Positions 33,258 through 41,906 of a DNA stretch of 53,842 bases are shown piece after piece. The stretch covers positions 1 through 53,842 of the forward strand of contig JAIDKG010000005.1 in NCBI GenBank assembly GCA_029051525.1. The letters are read 5' to 3'. Positions within the stretch are counted from its first letter, which is position 1. Each line of letters begins with the position of its first letter. This stretch comes from Muribaculaceae bacterium (GTDB lineage: Bacteria; Bacteroidota; Bacteroidia; Bacteroidales; Muribaculaceae). Below the pieces are notes generated by a model that was given only the letters and a program-made list of their open reading frames with translations, was not told the origin of the DNA and searched no databases. The position numbers and the translations under genes were made by a program.

Positions 33258-33305
33258 TACCCCTTCCCGTAAGGAATGGGCTAATACCCTCTCGGATTAA
33301 TTCTT

Positions 33306-33342
33306 AACCCGGCCCTCCAGGCATGGAGCGGCCGGGTTTTTT
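33306..33342 (+). terminator. Terminator of the lysS-gpsA-pgi operon
   Basis: AACCCGGCC at 33306-33314 pairs with GGCCGGGTT at 33330-33338 and is followed by a T run. Confidence 0.9.
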
Positions 33343-33478
33343 GGCCCGTATGGCAGGCTGCAATATATTTGCAGTCACTGCAAGAGTGTTGCAGTGAGGA
33401 GCTGTTTGTTAAGAATATTTAATAGCGTGCGGGCGTAAATATCGGGTCGGAAATTAGGAAAAACCCCATGATTAGTAT

Positions 33479-33486
33479 TATCTTTG
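33479..33486 (+). promoter_or_regulatory. -7 element for recA
   Basis: TATCTTTG matches TAnnTTTG, 28 bp before the recA start. No clear -33 box; no LexA-type inverted repeat was recognised. Confidence 0.5.
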
Positions 33487-33513
33487 CACCAGAAACAAAA
33501 AAGTACCATCCAT

Positions 33514-34755
33514 ATGGCAAAGAAGAAAGAAGTAAAGAAAGCGGCGGTGACCCGCATCAGCGATATTGAAGAGAAGAAGAAGGCTCTCAGCGTGACCATG
33601 CAGCACCTTGAGAAGGATTTCGGAGCCGGAGCCATCATGCGTCTCGGCGAAAATAAGGTGACTGATATCGAGGCGATCTCTACAGGTTCGATTGGTCTGG
33701 ACTTCGCTTTGGGTGTAGGCGGTCTGCCGCGTGGCCGTGTCACTGAGATATATGGTCCGGAGTCGTCGGGTAAGACTACTTTGGCCATCCATGTGATAGC
33801 CGAGGCTCAGAAGCAGGGTGGCATCTGCGCCATCATCGACGCCGAGCATGCCTTCGACCGTTTCTATGCCGAGAAACTCGGTGTGGATGTGAATAATCTC
33901 TGGATTTCACAGCCCGACAATGGAGAGCAGGCACTCGACATCGCAGAGCAGCTTATCAATTCGGGTGCTATCGATGTGCTCGTGATCGACTCGGTGGCTG
34001 CACTCACCCCGAAGGCTGAGCTCGATGGGGAGATGGGTGAGAAGAATGTGGGTCTGCATGCCCGACTCATGAGCCAGGCCATGCGTAAGCTCACCAGTAC
34101 AATCGCCCGTACCCGCACTTGCTGCATCTTCATCAATCAGCTGCGCGAGAAGATTGGTGTGATGTTTGGCAATCCGGAGACCACTACGGGTGGTAATGCA
34201 CTGAAGTTCTACGCATCGGTGCGCCTTGACATCCGCCCCAGCACCATCATCAAGGATGGCGACGAGCTGATCGGACGTCTTGTGAAGGTGAAAGTGGTGA
34301 AGAATAAGGTGGCTCCCCCCTTCCGCAAGGCGGAGTTTGATATCATGTTTGGCGAGGGTATCTCCCGCTCGGGCGAAATCCTGGATCTGGCCGTAGAGCT
34401 CGACATCGTGAAGAAATCGGGCGCATGGTTCAGCTATGAGGGCAATAAGCTCGGTCAGGGTCGCGATGCCGTGAAGCGCGCCATCAAAGAGAATGAGGAG
34501 CTCCTTGCAGAACTCGACAAGAAGGTGCGCGAGCGTCTCACTCAGCTTGCCGCCCAGCCAGCCGGAGCCACCAATCCATTCCTCCCCGGCAAGAAGACAA
34601 AAGGTAAGAAATCAGCGGCAGTGGCCGATGATGTGGATGATACCGATGAGAATGAAGAGGAGATGATGGATACCGATGATCTCGATTTCAATTCCGAATC
34701 GGGTGCCGATATCCCTGATGATCTCTTTGCCGATGATTTCAGCATCGACGAGTAA
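33514..34755 (+). CDS. recA: Recombinase RecA
   Basis: A 413-residue DNA strand-exchange ATPase for homologous recombination and the damage response. The N-terminal helix is followed by [15 protein letters not shown]. Walker [20 protein letters not shown] is at about 79, then IIDAEHAFD, the Walker B-like [20 protein letters not shown], the loop [20 protein letters not shown], and REKIGVMFG. The tail (about 370-413) is strikingly acidic ([20 protein letters not shown]), longer than in many RecA proteins, and follows a Lys-rich stretch (KKTKGKKSA). The start at 33514 gives MAKKKEVKK; a frame from 33484 precedes the predicted transcription start. Confidence 0.97.
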   Translation: MAKKKEVKKAAVTRISDIEEKKKALSVTMQHLEKDFGAGAIMRLGENKVTDIEAISTGSIGLDFALGVGGLPRGRVTEIYGPESSGKTTLAIHVIAEAQKQGGICAIIDAEHAFDRFYAEKLGVDVNNLWISQPDNGEQALDIAEQLINSGAIDVLVIDSVAALTPKAELDGEMGEKNVGLHARLMSQAMRKLTSTIARTRTCCIFINQLREKIGVMFGNPETTTGGNALKFYASVRLDIRPSTIIKDGDELIGRLVKVKVVKNKVAPPFRKAEFDIMFGEGISRSGEILDLAVELDIVKKSGAWFSYEGNKLGQGRDAVKRAIKENEELLAELDKKVRERLTQLAAQPAGATNPFLPGKKTKGKKSAAVADDVDDTDENEEEMMDTDDLDFNSESGADIPDDLFADDFSIDE

Positions 34756-34780
34756 ATCAGAGCATACTACATAGCACATC

Positions 34781-34836
34781 TCACTCCCGATTCAGGATTG
34801 CCGTCATGGCGGCATCCCGGATCGGGAGTGATCTTA
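34781..34836. terminator. Hairpin terminator between recA and the convergent lipoprotein gene
   Basis: TCACTCCCGAT at 34781-34791 pairs with ATCGGGAGTGA at 34821-34831, followed by TCTTATT. Confidence 0.7.
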
Positions 34837-34917
34837 TTGTATGGCTTATGCAGAAGGATTGAGGAGGAGAGGGGAGAGGGGAGAGGAGGAGAGTAGGAGA
34901 GGGGGAGCGACGTAGCA

Positions 34918-35445
34918 TCACCAGGGGATGCGGGGCTCGTAGGTATATGTGTAGGTCTGGATGCCGTAGGAATTGCGCCATTGCATCCAGAGGGTATGGC
35001 CACCATCTGAAAACCAGTAATTCATCGTGGTCGGCGAGTAGGATGACTCATACTGCACATTGATTTGATAATTGGAACTTCCGCTCACTGCGTGCTGGCA
35101 CCAGTAGGCTATGTTTTCGGTGTAGGGGCGCGTGTCGTCGTAGTAGAAGTATTCTCCCCGGCCATCGCCGTTGAAGTAGAGGTAATTGACCGAATAGCCG
35201 CTCACATATGATGAATTGACGGTGGTGAGCCGCCAGCAGCCGGTGAGATTGGAGTCGTAGAATGTATTGTCCCATCCATAAGGTGGTGTGGGATCCCATC
35301 CCACACCTACGGTGCAACTTGTGAGCCAAAGCGAGCCTGCTGCCATAGCTAATGCTCCGGCTATTGTAAAGGCTATCCGGCGGATGTGGGCCGCCGGCCG
35401 ATGACCCGGGTGCAGGGAGTAAAGTTTAGCCATAAGCGTAATCAT
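34918..35445 (-). CDS. Putative lipoprotein, aromatic-rich
   Basis: A 175-residue protein (start at ATG 35445, preceded by an A-rich stretch; ATG 35433 is an alternative). A hydrophobic segment, IAFTIAGALAMAAGSLWLTS, ends in a lipobox (LTSC), so it is probably attached to a membrane. The mature part is rich in Tyr, Trp, Ser and Asn (NTFYDSNLTGCWRLTTVNSS and later QINVQYESSYSP), with NYLYFNGDGRGEYFYYDDTR, a lipocalin-like calycin pattern seen in many Bacteroidetes lipoproteins. It is convergent with recA. A repeat-bounded element lies upstream. No function can be assigned. Confidence 0.7.
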   Translation of the reverse strand: MITLMAKLYSLHPGHRPAAHIRRIAFTIAGALAMAAGSLWLTSCTVGVGWDPTPPYGWDNTFYDSNLTGCWRLTTVNSSYVSGYSVNYLYFNGDGRGEYFYYDDTRPYTENIAYWCQHAVSGSSNYQINVQYESSYSPTTMNYWFSDGGHTLWMQWRNSYGIQTYTYTYEPRIPW

Positions 35446-35542
35446 TTTTTTATGATTGCCAACCGCTGTCGGCAATCCGGTTTATAATCAATAGATAAGT
35501 AGGTCGGAGAAATTTATATATTCCGAGAGCTACTCAAGGCTG

Positions 35543-35790
35543 CGACCCCTACGGCCCCGAAATTTTAAGGAACTCGCTCTTAGATGCGTTAACATTTTTT
35601 GTGTGGGGAGGGGTCTTAGCGGCTCACTCCCGGTTGGTATGGCAGTGTAGATCATCTTATCGAGGCGATAAGTCTGGCCGCCGCCAATGAGAGCCGTGTA
35701 AATATTAAACACATATTGCTCCAAAAAGATTAAGAGCGCGTAACTTAAAATTTCGGGGTCGTAGGGGCAGCGATTTTTTACGCGCTCTAA
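35543..35790. mobile_element. MITE-like inverted pair of the dispersed repeat
   Basis: Copy A at 35543-35582 (minus orientation, TAAGAGCGAGTTCCTTAAAA then TTTCGGGGCCGTAGGGGTCG) and copy B at 35731-35778 (plus orientation, 48-bp form) are inverted and enclose 148 bp. A third minimal copy (TTAGAGCGCGTA on the minus strand) is at 35779-35790. The outer ends both carry the CCCCTACG block. No transposase is inside. A 64-codon ORF on the minus strand (35724-35530) starts within the inner segment, has GGAG ahead of its ATG and runs through copy A; it may be a fragment of something disrupted by the repeat. The region upstream of the next gene has no other recognised content. Confidence 0.6.
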
Positions 35791-35900
35791 CGAAGCTCTG
35801 AGACACCTTTGATTCGCATGTGAAGGTAGATTTAGATGATACGATATTACAGTTTTGCCGAATTAGTGGTCAAAAAATGTGAGTTTTGGATTTTTTTTGT

Positions 35901-35908
35901 TAAATTTG
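35901..35908 (+). promoter_or_regulatory. -7 element for the large secreted protein gene
   Basis: TAAATTTG matches TAnnTTTG, about 145 bp before the ATG at 36054. The -33 box is not obvious. The long leader has no recognised motif. Confidence 0.5.
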
Positions 35909-36053
35909 CAATTGATATAGCTCTTACATAGTCTCAGCGACATTATAAAAGCCACTTCGGTAGTAAAAATACTTATAAAGTCGTCAGCTTAGCTTATCAA
36001 ACGCAAGATAAAACAACAACCACTTAATTATTAACTGTTAAACCCCTTTCAGA

Positions 36054-39000
36054 ATGAAACAGTATCTACATTTCTTCTGGGCATCAATGCTGGCGACGGC
36101 TATCACACCGGCCTTCGCCCAGACGGCCGACGACCCTCTGGTGGTGACGGTAGGCGAAAACATTGCTCCCGATGGCAATTGTTTCTTCACATTCAATGCC
36201 ACAGAGACAGGACTTCTCCACGTCAGCCTGTTTCTGACATCATCCGATCAAGTGACTGAGGTGGATCCCGATGGCAATTCGACTGTAATCGGCATGGCTA
36301 CCGACTATAGCAATGGCTCTGATTTCTATGTAAAATCCGGCTATACCTATAATTTCGGAGCTACCGTGCGTGGCGAGCAGACCTTCACAGTGAGTGTGGC
36401 TCCCACACAAAATGCCTTCCTGGGCAACAGTTGCGATGCTCCGATGGTGCTCGACCGCGAGGGCGGTCTTCTGGTGCCCTGCTATGCTCCCGACTATGGC
36501 ACCAGCACCCACTTCTTTGAGTTTACTCCCGAAATTTCCGGTAAACTCAAGCTCTATGCCGACACCTCATTCCGCAACCTGTCTGTGGCAGAGGGATGCG
36601 ACACAGGGTGGGATTACCTTAACTATGAATTTGACTACAGTTCAAGTTTAGGCGCCTATGTCTACACTCTTCTTGTCGATGAGGGTCAGACCTATATATT
36701 TCAGGCAGTAGGTTCAAGCGGCTCTATCGTCAACTGCGACCTCTATGAGATAATCTCGGGTGCCAGCTGCGAAGACCCGTTCTATGTGAGCGAAGGTGAT
36801 GTGGAGATTCCCGCAGCGGCCGGCACATATTACTATCAGTTCACCACCCCCGCATCTCCAATGTATTCTGCAATGAAGGTCTTTTCAGATGCAGAGGGTA
36901 GTGTGGTGCTCAGCACATCATGCGCAGGATATAGCCAGTCATATTTCGACTCGTTAAATTTCCGCAAGGCCCCCGTGCCCGCCAACTCCAACTATATCAT
37001 CGAATACACCAAGGAGGCTGCAACAGATGCTCCCCAGTGGTTTACCCTCCTGTTTGAGGAGCTCTCACCCATCGAAGACAGCGAGGTAGGCGAGAATGTT
37101 GCATTCGGCACTAAATACACCACTCCTGAGGGAGAATCAACCTTCTACTATTCATTCTCGCTTCCGGCCGACAGTGCGCCGAAGTTCCTGACACTCGCTT
37201 CCGATGCCACCGATTCTTCATATGGCGGCCCGTTCAAGCTCCATGCACGCGGCGCAAACTATCCTCTCTTCGGACAGGGTGCCAATTTCAAAGCCGAGAT
37301 AAGTGCCGGTGTCGACTACATCCTCGAGGTGATAGTGCCGGCCGGAACCAGCTATTCCTTCTCGCTCGAGATTGAGGATATGAAGCCGGGTCAGACAGCC
37401 AATTATCCCATTGAGGCAGTGCTCGGCGACAATCTCCTTCCGGACTTCTCCCCCGCATATCTGAGCTACTCGCAGACCTATTCAGCCTTTGTGGAACTTT
37501 CAGTCGACAGTGCCGATGCGAAGGTTTCGGTTTCCTCTGTCAACGAGTGGGGTTACCCGGAGACGGTGATGGTGGTCGCCACAGAAAAAGGCTGCAAATT
37601 TGAAGGTATCGCCGACAAGGTTTATTCGATTGTCGTAGAGGATGCCGCTCAGGGCAGTGTGCTCGACATCAGAAATCTGTCGTATGCTCAGGGTGAAACG
37701 GAGGAGACTGCATTTATCATAGATCTTGAGGAAGGTGAGTCACACACGGCGATCCTTCCCAATGGTCCGTCGAAGACCTGGTATAAGCTTGAGGCTCCCA
37801 TCTCCGGATTCTTCAATCTTTCCACCACCATGACGCAGCATTACAGCAGCGAGGTGGCTGTATATGTCAACGATCTTTCCCACAAGTCGACAGTCGGTAT
37901 TGACTACCAGACATATAGTTATTCCGATTTCAAGGGCTCTGTGATAAAGGGTGATACAGTAATTGTATGCTTCAACAACACTCAGATTCAGGTAGAACCG
38001 ACAGCCACATTCTCCTTTAGCGAGGCTGCTCTCGGCGAGGCTTCGAGCAATCCGATCATGGTGACCTATACCGAGCCTTCCACTAAACTTACTCTCCCGG
38101 CTATTCAGGGCGCCGACTATGTGTGGTATAGTATCGACCTTCCCGACGGTGTCTTCAATATCGTAGCCAAGACTTCCTGCACTCTGAAGCTCTATAGCGC
38201 CGAGAATCCCAACAAGCAGATTGCCGAAAACTCCTGGGACTATAACACCGGAGAATATAACCTGATCGACTTCCCCCTCCCCGGCGCAGGCCGCTATCTG
38301 CTTTGCCTGACTTCCAACTATACCGAGGGTAATGAGGTGGAACTCTTTGTGAAGGAGCCTCTTCCCGGTCAGACTGCCGGCACTGCCTATTATTATGAGT
38401 TGACTCCCGGTACGGGAATTGCATTGCCCGAGATTAAGAAGCCTACATGGATTAAGTTTGATGTCAATGCAGGCGATCTGCATATCTTGGGGATTGACGG
38501 CTCTTACTGGAACGCCTATTTATACAAGGAGTCTGACCTCTTGAACTATGAAGCGATGACCACATCGTATAATATCGATGGTGAATATTACTATGGTATC
38601 GTCGACTTCCAGGTAGATGAGCCGCAGACTCTCTATCTCTGCTTCAACAGTGGGAATGAAGGCTCTGCCATCGTGTTCTCCGGCAGTGCAATTGAGCCGG
38701 AGGCCGATCCCGACTTCGTGACTGTATCAATCCAGATGACCGATGGCCAGAAAGTGTCTTACATGGCTCCCAACCACTACTACACTACATTTGGAGTGAC
38801 CGCTCCCGAAAATTGGGTAGTGGAATCGGTTGAAATCGATGGCATTAGTTTCGATGTTGAGGCTGACTACTCAGTGGAGACCCACAATCGGGATATTAAT
38901 GTCGAGGTAGCACTTGCCTATGCCGATGAGGTGGTATTTGTAGATTCTACTACCGGTGTGGTAGCTATTGACGCCAAGGTGAATATCGCTGTGAGCGATG

Positions 39001-39170
39001 GCAAGGTGGTAATCAGCAATGTTTCGGTGGGCGACAATATCGCCGTCTACACCATCGGCGGTCTGCGCATGGCAGGTCATGCAGCTCAGGACACTCAGGT
39101 AGAATTCACGCTCCCTGCAGGTACCTACATCGTGACTGTCAATAACAGTGCAGCTAAGGTACAGCTCTGA
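36054..39170 (+). CDS. Large secreted multi-domain protein with T9SS-type tail
   Basis: A 1038-residue exported protein. Signal peptide MKQYLHFFWASMLATAITPA (cut after FAQ). At least six domains of about 110-130 residues, beta-rich and alike, run through it; each opens with phrases like ENIAPDGNCFFTFNATETGL, PCYAPDYGTSTHFFEFTPEI, AAAGTYYYQFTTP, TPEGESTFYYSFSLP, and later LPAIQGADYVWYSIDLPDG and LPEIKKPTWIKFDVNAGDLH, resembling pre-peptidase C-terminal (PPC) type beta-sandwiches. Near the end, YTIGGLRMAGHAAQDTQVEF and LPAGTYIVTV form the T9SS tail. No catalytic motif is present, so adhesion or glycan binding is more likely. The gene is alone, with a strong terminator. Confidence 0.8.
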   Translation: MKQYLHFFWASMLATAITPAFAQTADDPLVVTVGENIAPDGNCFFTFNATETGLLHVSLFLTSSDQVTEVDPDGNSTVIGMATDYSNGSDFYVKSGYTYNFGATVRGEQTFTVSVAPTQNAFLGNSCDAPMVLDREGGLLVPCYAPDYGTSTHFFEFTPEISGKLKLYADTSFRNLSVAEGCDTGWDYLNYEFDYSSSLGAYVYTLLVDEGQTYIFQAVGSSGSIVNCDLYEIISGASCEDPFYVSEGDVEIPAAAGTYYYQFTTPASPMYSAMKVFSDAEGSVVLSTSCAGYSQSYFDSLNFRKAPVPANSNYIIEYTKEAATDAPQWFTLLFEELSPIEDSEVGENVAFGTKYTTPEGESTFYYSFSLPADSAPKFLTLASDATDSSYGGPFKLHARGANYPLFGQGANFKAEISAGVDYILEVIVPAGTSYSFSLEIEDMKPGQTANYPIEAVLGDNLLPDFSPAYLSYSQTYSAFVELSVDSADAKVSVSSVNEWGYPETVMVVATEKGCKFEGIADKVYSIVVEDAAQGSVLDIRNLSYAQGETEETAFIIDLEEGESHTAILPNGPSKTWYKLEAPISGFFNLSTTMTQHYSSEVAVYVNDLSHKSTVGIDYQTYSYSDFKGSVIKGDTVIVCFNNTQIQVEPTATFSFSEAALGEASSNPIMVTYTEPSTKLTLPAIQGADYVWYSIDLPDGVFNIVAKTSCTLKLYSAENPNKQIAENSWDYNTGEYNLIDFPLPGAGRYLLCLTSNYTEGNEVELFVKEPLPGQTAGTAYYYELTPGTGIALPEIKKPTWIKFDVNAGDLHILGIDGSYWNAYLYKESDLLNYEAMTTSYNIDGEYYYGIVDFQVDEPQTLYLCFNSGNEGSAIVFSGSAIEPEADPDFVTVSIQMTDGQKVSYMAPNHYYTTFGVTAPENWVVESVEIDGISFDVEADYSVETHNRDINVEVALAYADEVVFVDSTTGVVAIDAKVNIAVSDGKVVISNVSVGDNIAVYTIGGLRMAGHAAQDTQVEFTLPAGTYIVTVNNSAAKVQL

Positions 39171-39200
39171 TCCTCTCCCAATTTACCCCCTAAGAATACG

Positions 39201-39241
39201 GGCGGGGCGCCAATCCGGATATTCCGGACGGGCGCCCCGCC
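39201..39241. terminator. Bidirectional terminator between the secreted gene and cdd
   Basis: GGCGGGGCGCC at 39201-39211 pairs perfectly with GGCGCCCCGCC at 39231-39241; the loop holds a further ATCCGGATATTCCGGAC pairing. Confidence 0.8.
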
Positions 39242-39266
39242 TTAATTATGTGGGCTATGTGGCTAA

Positions 39267-39764
39267 TCAGAACTCGGTGAAACTCAGAGGGAGCAGTGAT
39301 TCCACCGAGGGGAGGATATATACCCGGTCGCGACCGTAGAGTATCACCTCGATTGGCCCGTAGAGGTGCTCATATTCCAGCAGCGCCTGGCGGCAGGCTC
39401 CGCAGGGGGAGATGGGATGAGATTGGAAACACTCCTCCCACGAGGCCTCCTCGGGCATATGGAGTCGGGTCCAGGCGGCTATGGCTATCTTGCGCATCGG
39501 CACTCCGGGATATCGGGCCGAGGCGTAGAAGCAGGCCGAGCGTTCGGCACATGTGCCTGAAGAATAGGCTGCATTCTCCTGATTGGCTCCGGTGATGATC
39601 TCACCATTATCCATAAGTATGGCGGCGCCTACATGAAATCCTGAATATGAGGCCAATGAGCGTCGTGTGGCCTCACGTGCCTCCTCCACCAGATGGCGGT
39701 CGGTGGGGGAGAGCTCGTCGATGGTGGTCTGCACCATCCGGATGATTATCTCTTTCTCTTGCAT
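39267..39764 (-). CDS. cdd: Cytidine deaminase
   Basis: A 165-residue zinc enzyme deaminating cytidine and deoxycytidine to uridine forms in pyrimidine salvage. The active-site motif is TCAERSA (Cys72, Glu74) with PCGACRQAL (Cys121, Cys124), giving the three Cys zinc ligands of the tetrameric class. FHVGAAILMDNGEIITGAN precedes it. The start at 39764 (MQEKEIIIR) is favoured over the ATG at 39791, which adds an unconserved MTPNIHHIT. The protein has a slightly extended C-terminus (YILPSVESLLPLSFTEF) that matches the usual LLP-F-S end. It is a single gene; the leader holds a small AAGTCG/CGACTT hairpin. Confidence 0.93.
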   Translation of the reverse strand: MQEKEIIIRMVQTTIDELSPTDRHLVEEAREATRRSLASYSGFHVGAAILMDNGEIITGANQENAAYSSGTCAERSACFYASARYPGVPMRKIAIAAWTRLHMPEEASWEECFQSHPISPCGACRQALLEYEHLYGPIEVILYGRDRVYILPSVESLLPLSFTEF

Positions 39765-39829
39765 GGTAATATGGTGTATGTTCGGTGTCAAGTCGCATCG
39801 ACTTGCACTGAGGGGTTATACTTATAATG

Positions 39830-39837
39830 CAAATTTA
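39830..39837 (-). promoter_or_regulatory. -7 element for cdd
   Basis: TAAATTTG on the minus strand, 66 bp before the chosen ATG. The -33 box is unclear. Confidence 0.5.
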
Positions 39838-39947
39838 GCGTTTTTTACTCAGATTATCCGGAAAAAAGAGAGGTGATTGATTCTCTCCTCCCCCCTCTGC
39901 GTGCATAATCACTCGCTCTAACTATCTCTCCAGTACCTACCTATCTC

Positions 39948-41663
39948 ATGACGCGCCACCTCCTGAGGCTGCTGCAGCTTCTCATAATATTGCTTGTCAT
40001 TCCCGGGGATATGTTCGGGGGTGCGTTGCCATATGCCGAAAGCTCAATCGACTATGAGGTTTTTCGCCGTGAGGCACCGCGGCAGTCGCTTGAGCAACTC
40101 GTGCGCCACGCCTGGGAAGCCATCCAGGAGGAGCGCTACGATGCGGCGGCCGCCTATTATTCAGTGGCCGCCTCTCGCTATGACCCATCCCTCTCGAAGC
40201 GCGACATACGCCGCTGCGCATTGGCCAGCGTGAATATGGGCTATATCTGGCTCGCCTGGCGCATGAATGCCGCCGAGGCCTATCCGTGGCTTATGAAGGC
40301 ACAGCAGATTGCCACCACTCATGGACTGCGTGATGTGGAGTCGGCCGTAATCTCAAATTTGGGACAGATATATTTCGACTATAATAATATCCCTAAGGCC
40401 AATGCACTGGTGCGTGAGGCTTTCGAACGTGTGATGGCCGATCACGACGACCATTATTATGGGCGCGCTTTGATCGATTATGCCACTGTGGCTCTCCATG
40501 ATGGGGGGCGCACGATTCCGGATTCGCTGGTGACCTGCATGTCGGCCTATCAACTTCCTGCCGATGCTCCTCTGGCGGAGTATGCACCCTGTATGGCAGA
40601 GGCCCTGCGGCTGTTGCGCAGCGGATCGCCGCTGGAGGGGGCGCGTATCCTTCAGAATGCCACTCCGTTGCTGCGTCTCGACTCCGACAGTCAGCGCTAT
40701 TCCGTACAGCATTATCTCTGTGTGGGATTGCTCTGGATGGCAGGTAGTGATTTCAAGCGTGCGGCGACTGCCCTGGCCGAGGGTGTGGCGATAGCACGCG
40801 AAATGGAGTATTTCAATCTCGTGGAGAAGGGCTACGGATATCTCGAGGAGTGCACCCGCCACACCGGCTCTCCCTCCGAAGTGGAGCGCTACCACCGCGA
40901 GGTGCTCCAGATTCGTGATTCCCTCTTCAATGCCTCTCGATTTGAGGCAGTGAAGGATCTCCAGATTGCCGACCGGCTGGCCTCTCTCAACCGCAGTGTG
41001 CGCGAGGCCACGGCCCGGGCTGAGTCGCAGCGCCGCCGCATATGGATAAGCAGCGGTGTGGCGCTCCTATTTGCTGTGGTGATCATATGGATCTATGTAA
41101 AGCACCGGCGCTTGCGTGAGGCCTATCGTGAGATCTATAAAAGAAATATGGAACTTTCGGAGCACCCCCTCTTGGTTATCGATTCCCATGATGCCGCACC
41201 CACGCCCCTCCCCGGCGGGGAAGTCTCTTCCGACTCCGGTGAATCCCCCCTTGAGTCGGCTGCTCCCTCTGAGGATGAGGAGGATGCTGCCGCCCGGCGG
41301 CAGCTGATGCACCGTGTGCGCACCTTGATGGAGGAGAAACGTGAGATTTTCGATCCCGATTTCTCAATCGAACGTATGGCGCGTCTGCTCGACACGCGTG
41401 AGAAGATTCTGAGCCAGACCATCAATCGCGCCACCGGAAAGAATTTCAGCACTCTGCTCTGCGAATACCGTATTCGTGAGGCCTGCCGTCTGCTCGCCGA
41501 TCCGGAAGTGATGCTCCACACCACGATGGAGGGTGTGGCCGAGCGTGTGGGTTATCGCTCGCGCACATATTTCAGCACAGTATTCAAGAGTGTAATCGGT
41601 CTGACACCATCGCAATTCGTGCGCCAGGCGCGCGAGGCTGCCCGACACTCCGAGAGGAAGTGA
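39948..41663 (+). CDS. Membrane-bound TPR regulator with C-terminal AraC domain
   Basis: A 571-residue regulator: signal-like N-terminus (LLRLLQLLIILLVIPG), an exported TPR-like helical region (about 40-345; RYDAAAAYYSVAASRYDPS, NAAEAYPWLMKAQQIATTHG), a transmembrane helix at about 364-384 (ISSGVALLFAVVIIWIYV), a charged linker with an acidic stretch, and an AraC/XylS helix-turn-helix domain at about 455-565 (FSIERMARLLDTREKILSQT, then YRSRTYFSTVFKSVIGLTPS). The fold matches the sensor-and-DNA-binding single-chain regulators known in Bacteroidetes. The neighbouring gene for the secreted two-anchor protein is downstream and a possible target (inference). The start is close to the first hydrophobic segment. 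Confidence 0.8.
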   Translation: MTRHLLRLLQLLIILLVIPGDMFGGALPYAESSIDYEVFRREAPRQSLEQLVRHAWEAIQEERYDAAAAYYSVAASRYDPSLSKRDIRRCALASVNMGYIWLAWRMNAAEAYPWLMKAQQIATTHGLRDVESAVISNLGQIYFDYNNIPKANALVREAFERVMADHDDHYYGRALIDYATVALHDGGRTIPDSLVTCMSAYQLPADAPLAEYAPCMAEALRLLRSGSPLEGARILQNATPLLRLDSDSQRYSVQHYLCVGLLWMAGSDFKRAATALAEGVAIAREMEYFNLVEKGYGYLEECTRHTGSPSEVERYHREVLQIRDSLFNASRFEAVKDLQIADRLASLNRSVREATARAESQRRRIWISSGVALLFAVVIIWIYVKHRRLREAYREIYKRNMELSEHPLLVIDSHDAAPTPLPGGEVSSDSGESPLESAAPSEDEEDAAARRQLMHRVRTLMEEKREIFDPDFSIERMARLLDTREKILSQTINRATGKNFSTLLCEYRIREACRLLADPEVMLHTTMEGVAERVGYRSRTYFSTVFKSVIGLTPSQFVRQAREAARHSERK

Positions 41664-41792
41664 GGCTATTCTCACTATACAGATACCCTGAAAAATAATC
41701 GGATTGTAGTAAAAACTACAATTCAAGTGTCTGAAATCCCGATTTCAGACGGTTTGAAAGCCTTTTTTATCTTTTTTCTCACACTTAATCTT

Positions 41793-41800
41793 TACATTTG
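41793..41800 (+). promoter_or_regulatory. -7 element for the choice-of-anchor protein gene
   Basis: TACATTTG matches TAnnTTTG, about 107 bp before the ATG. No -33 box found. Confidence 0.45.
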
Positions 41801-41846
41801 CAGAAAATCATCGAGGAGCGCCATATACTGAAAATGATCGCTATCC

Positions 41847-41870
41847 CCTCGATTCCTCGATTCCTCGATT
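41847..41870 (+). repeat. 8-bp tandem repeat, three units, in a leader
   Basis: CCTCGATT occurs three times in a row in the presumed 5' leader, 36 bp before the start codon. Copy number changes could alter leader length or structure. Confidence 0.9.
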
Positions 41871-41906
41871 CCGACAATAGCTACTTAATATCTTAAAATT
41901 ACACTT

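Noticed and set aside
33251..33289. 12-bp direct repeat GGGCTAATACCC around the pgi stop
   Set aside because: Only two copies, short and local; probably chance or a small duplication.
35530..35724. 64-codon minus-strand ORF in the MITE-like element
   Set aside because: Has an SD-like GGAG but its second half is the translated repeat; kept only as a note under the element.
35543..35790. Invertible promoter (phase switch) between inverted repeats
   Set aside because: The inner 148 bp has no TAnnTTTG on either strand and no nearby invertase gene, so a promoter switch is not supported.
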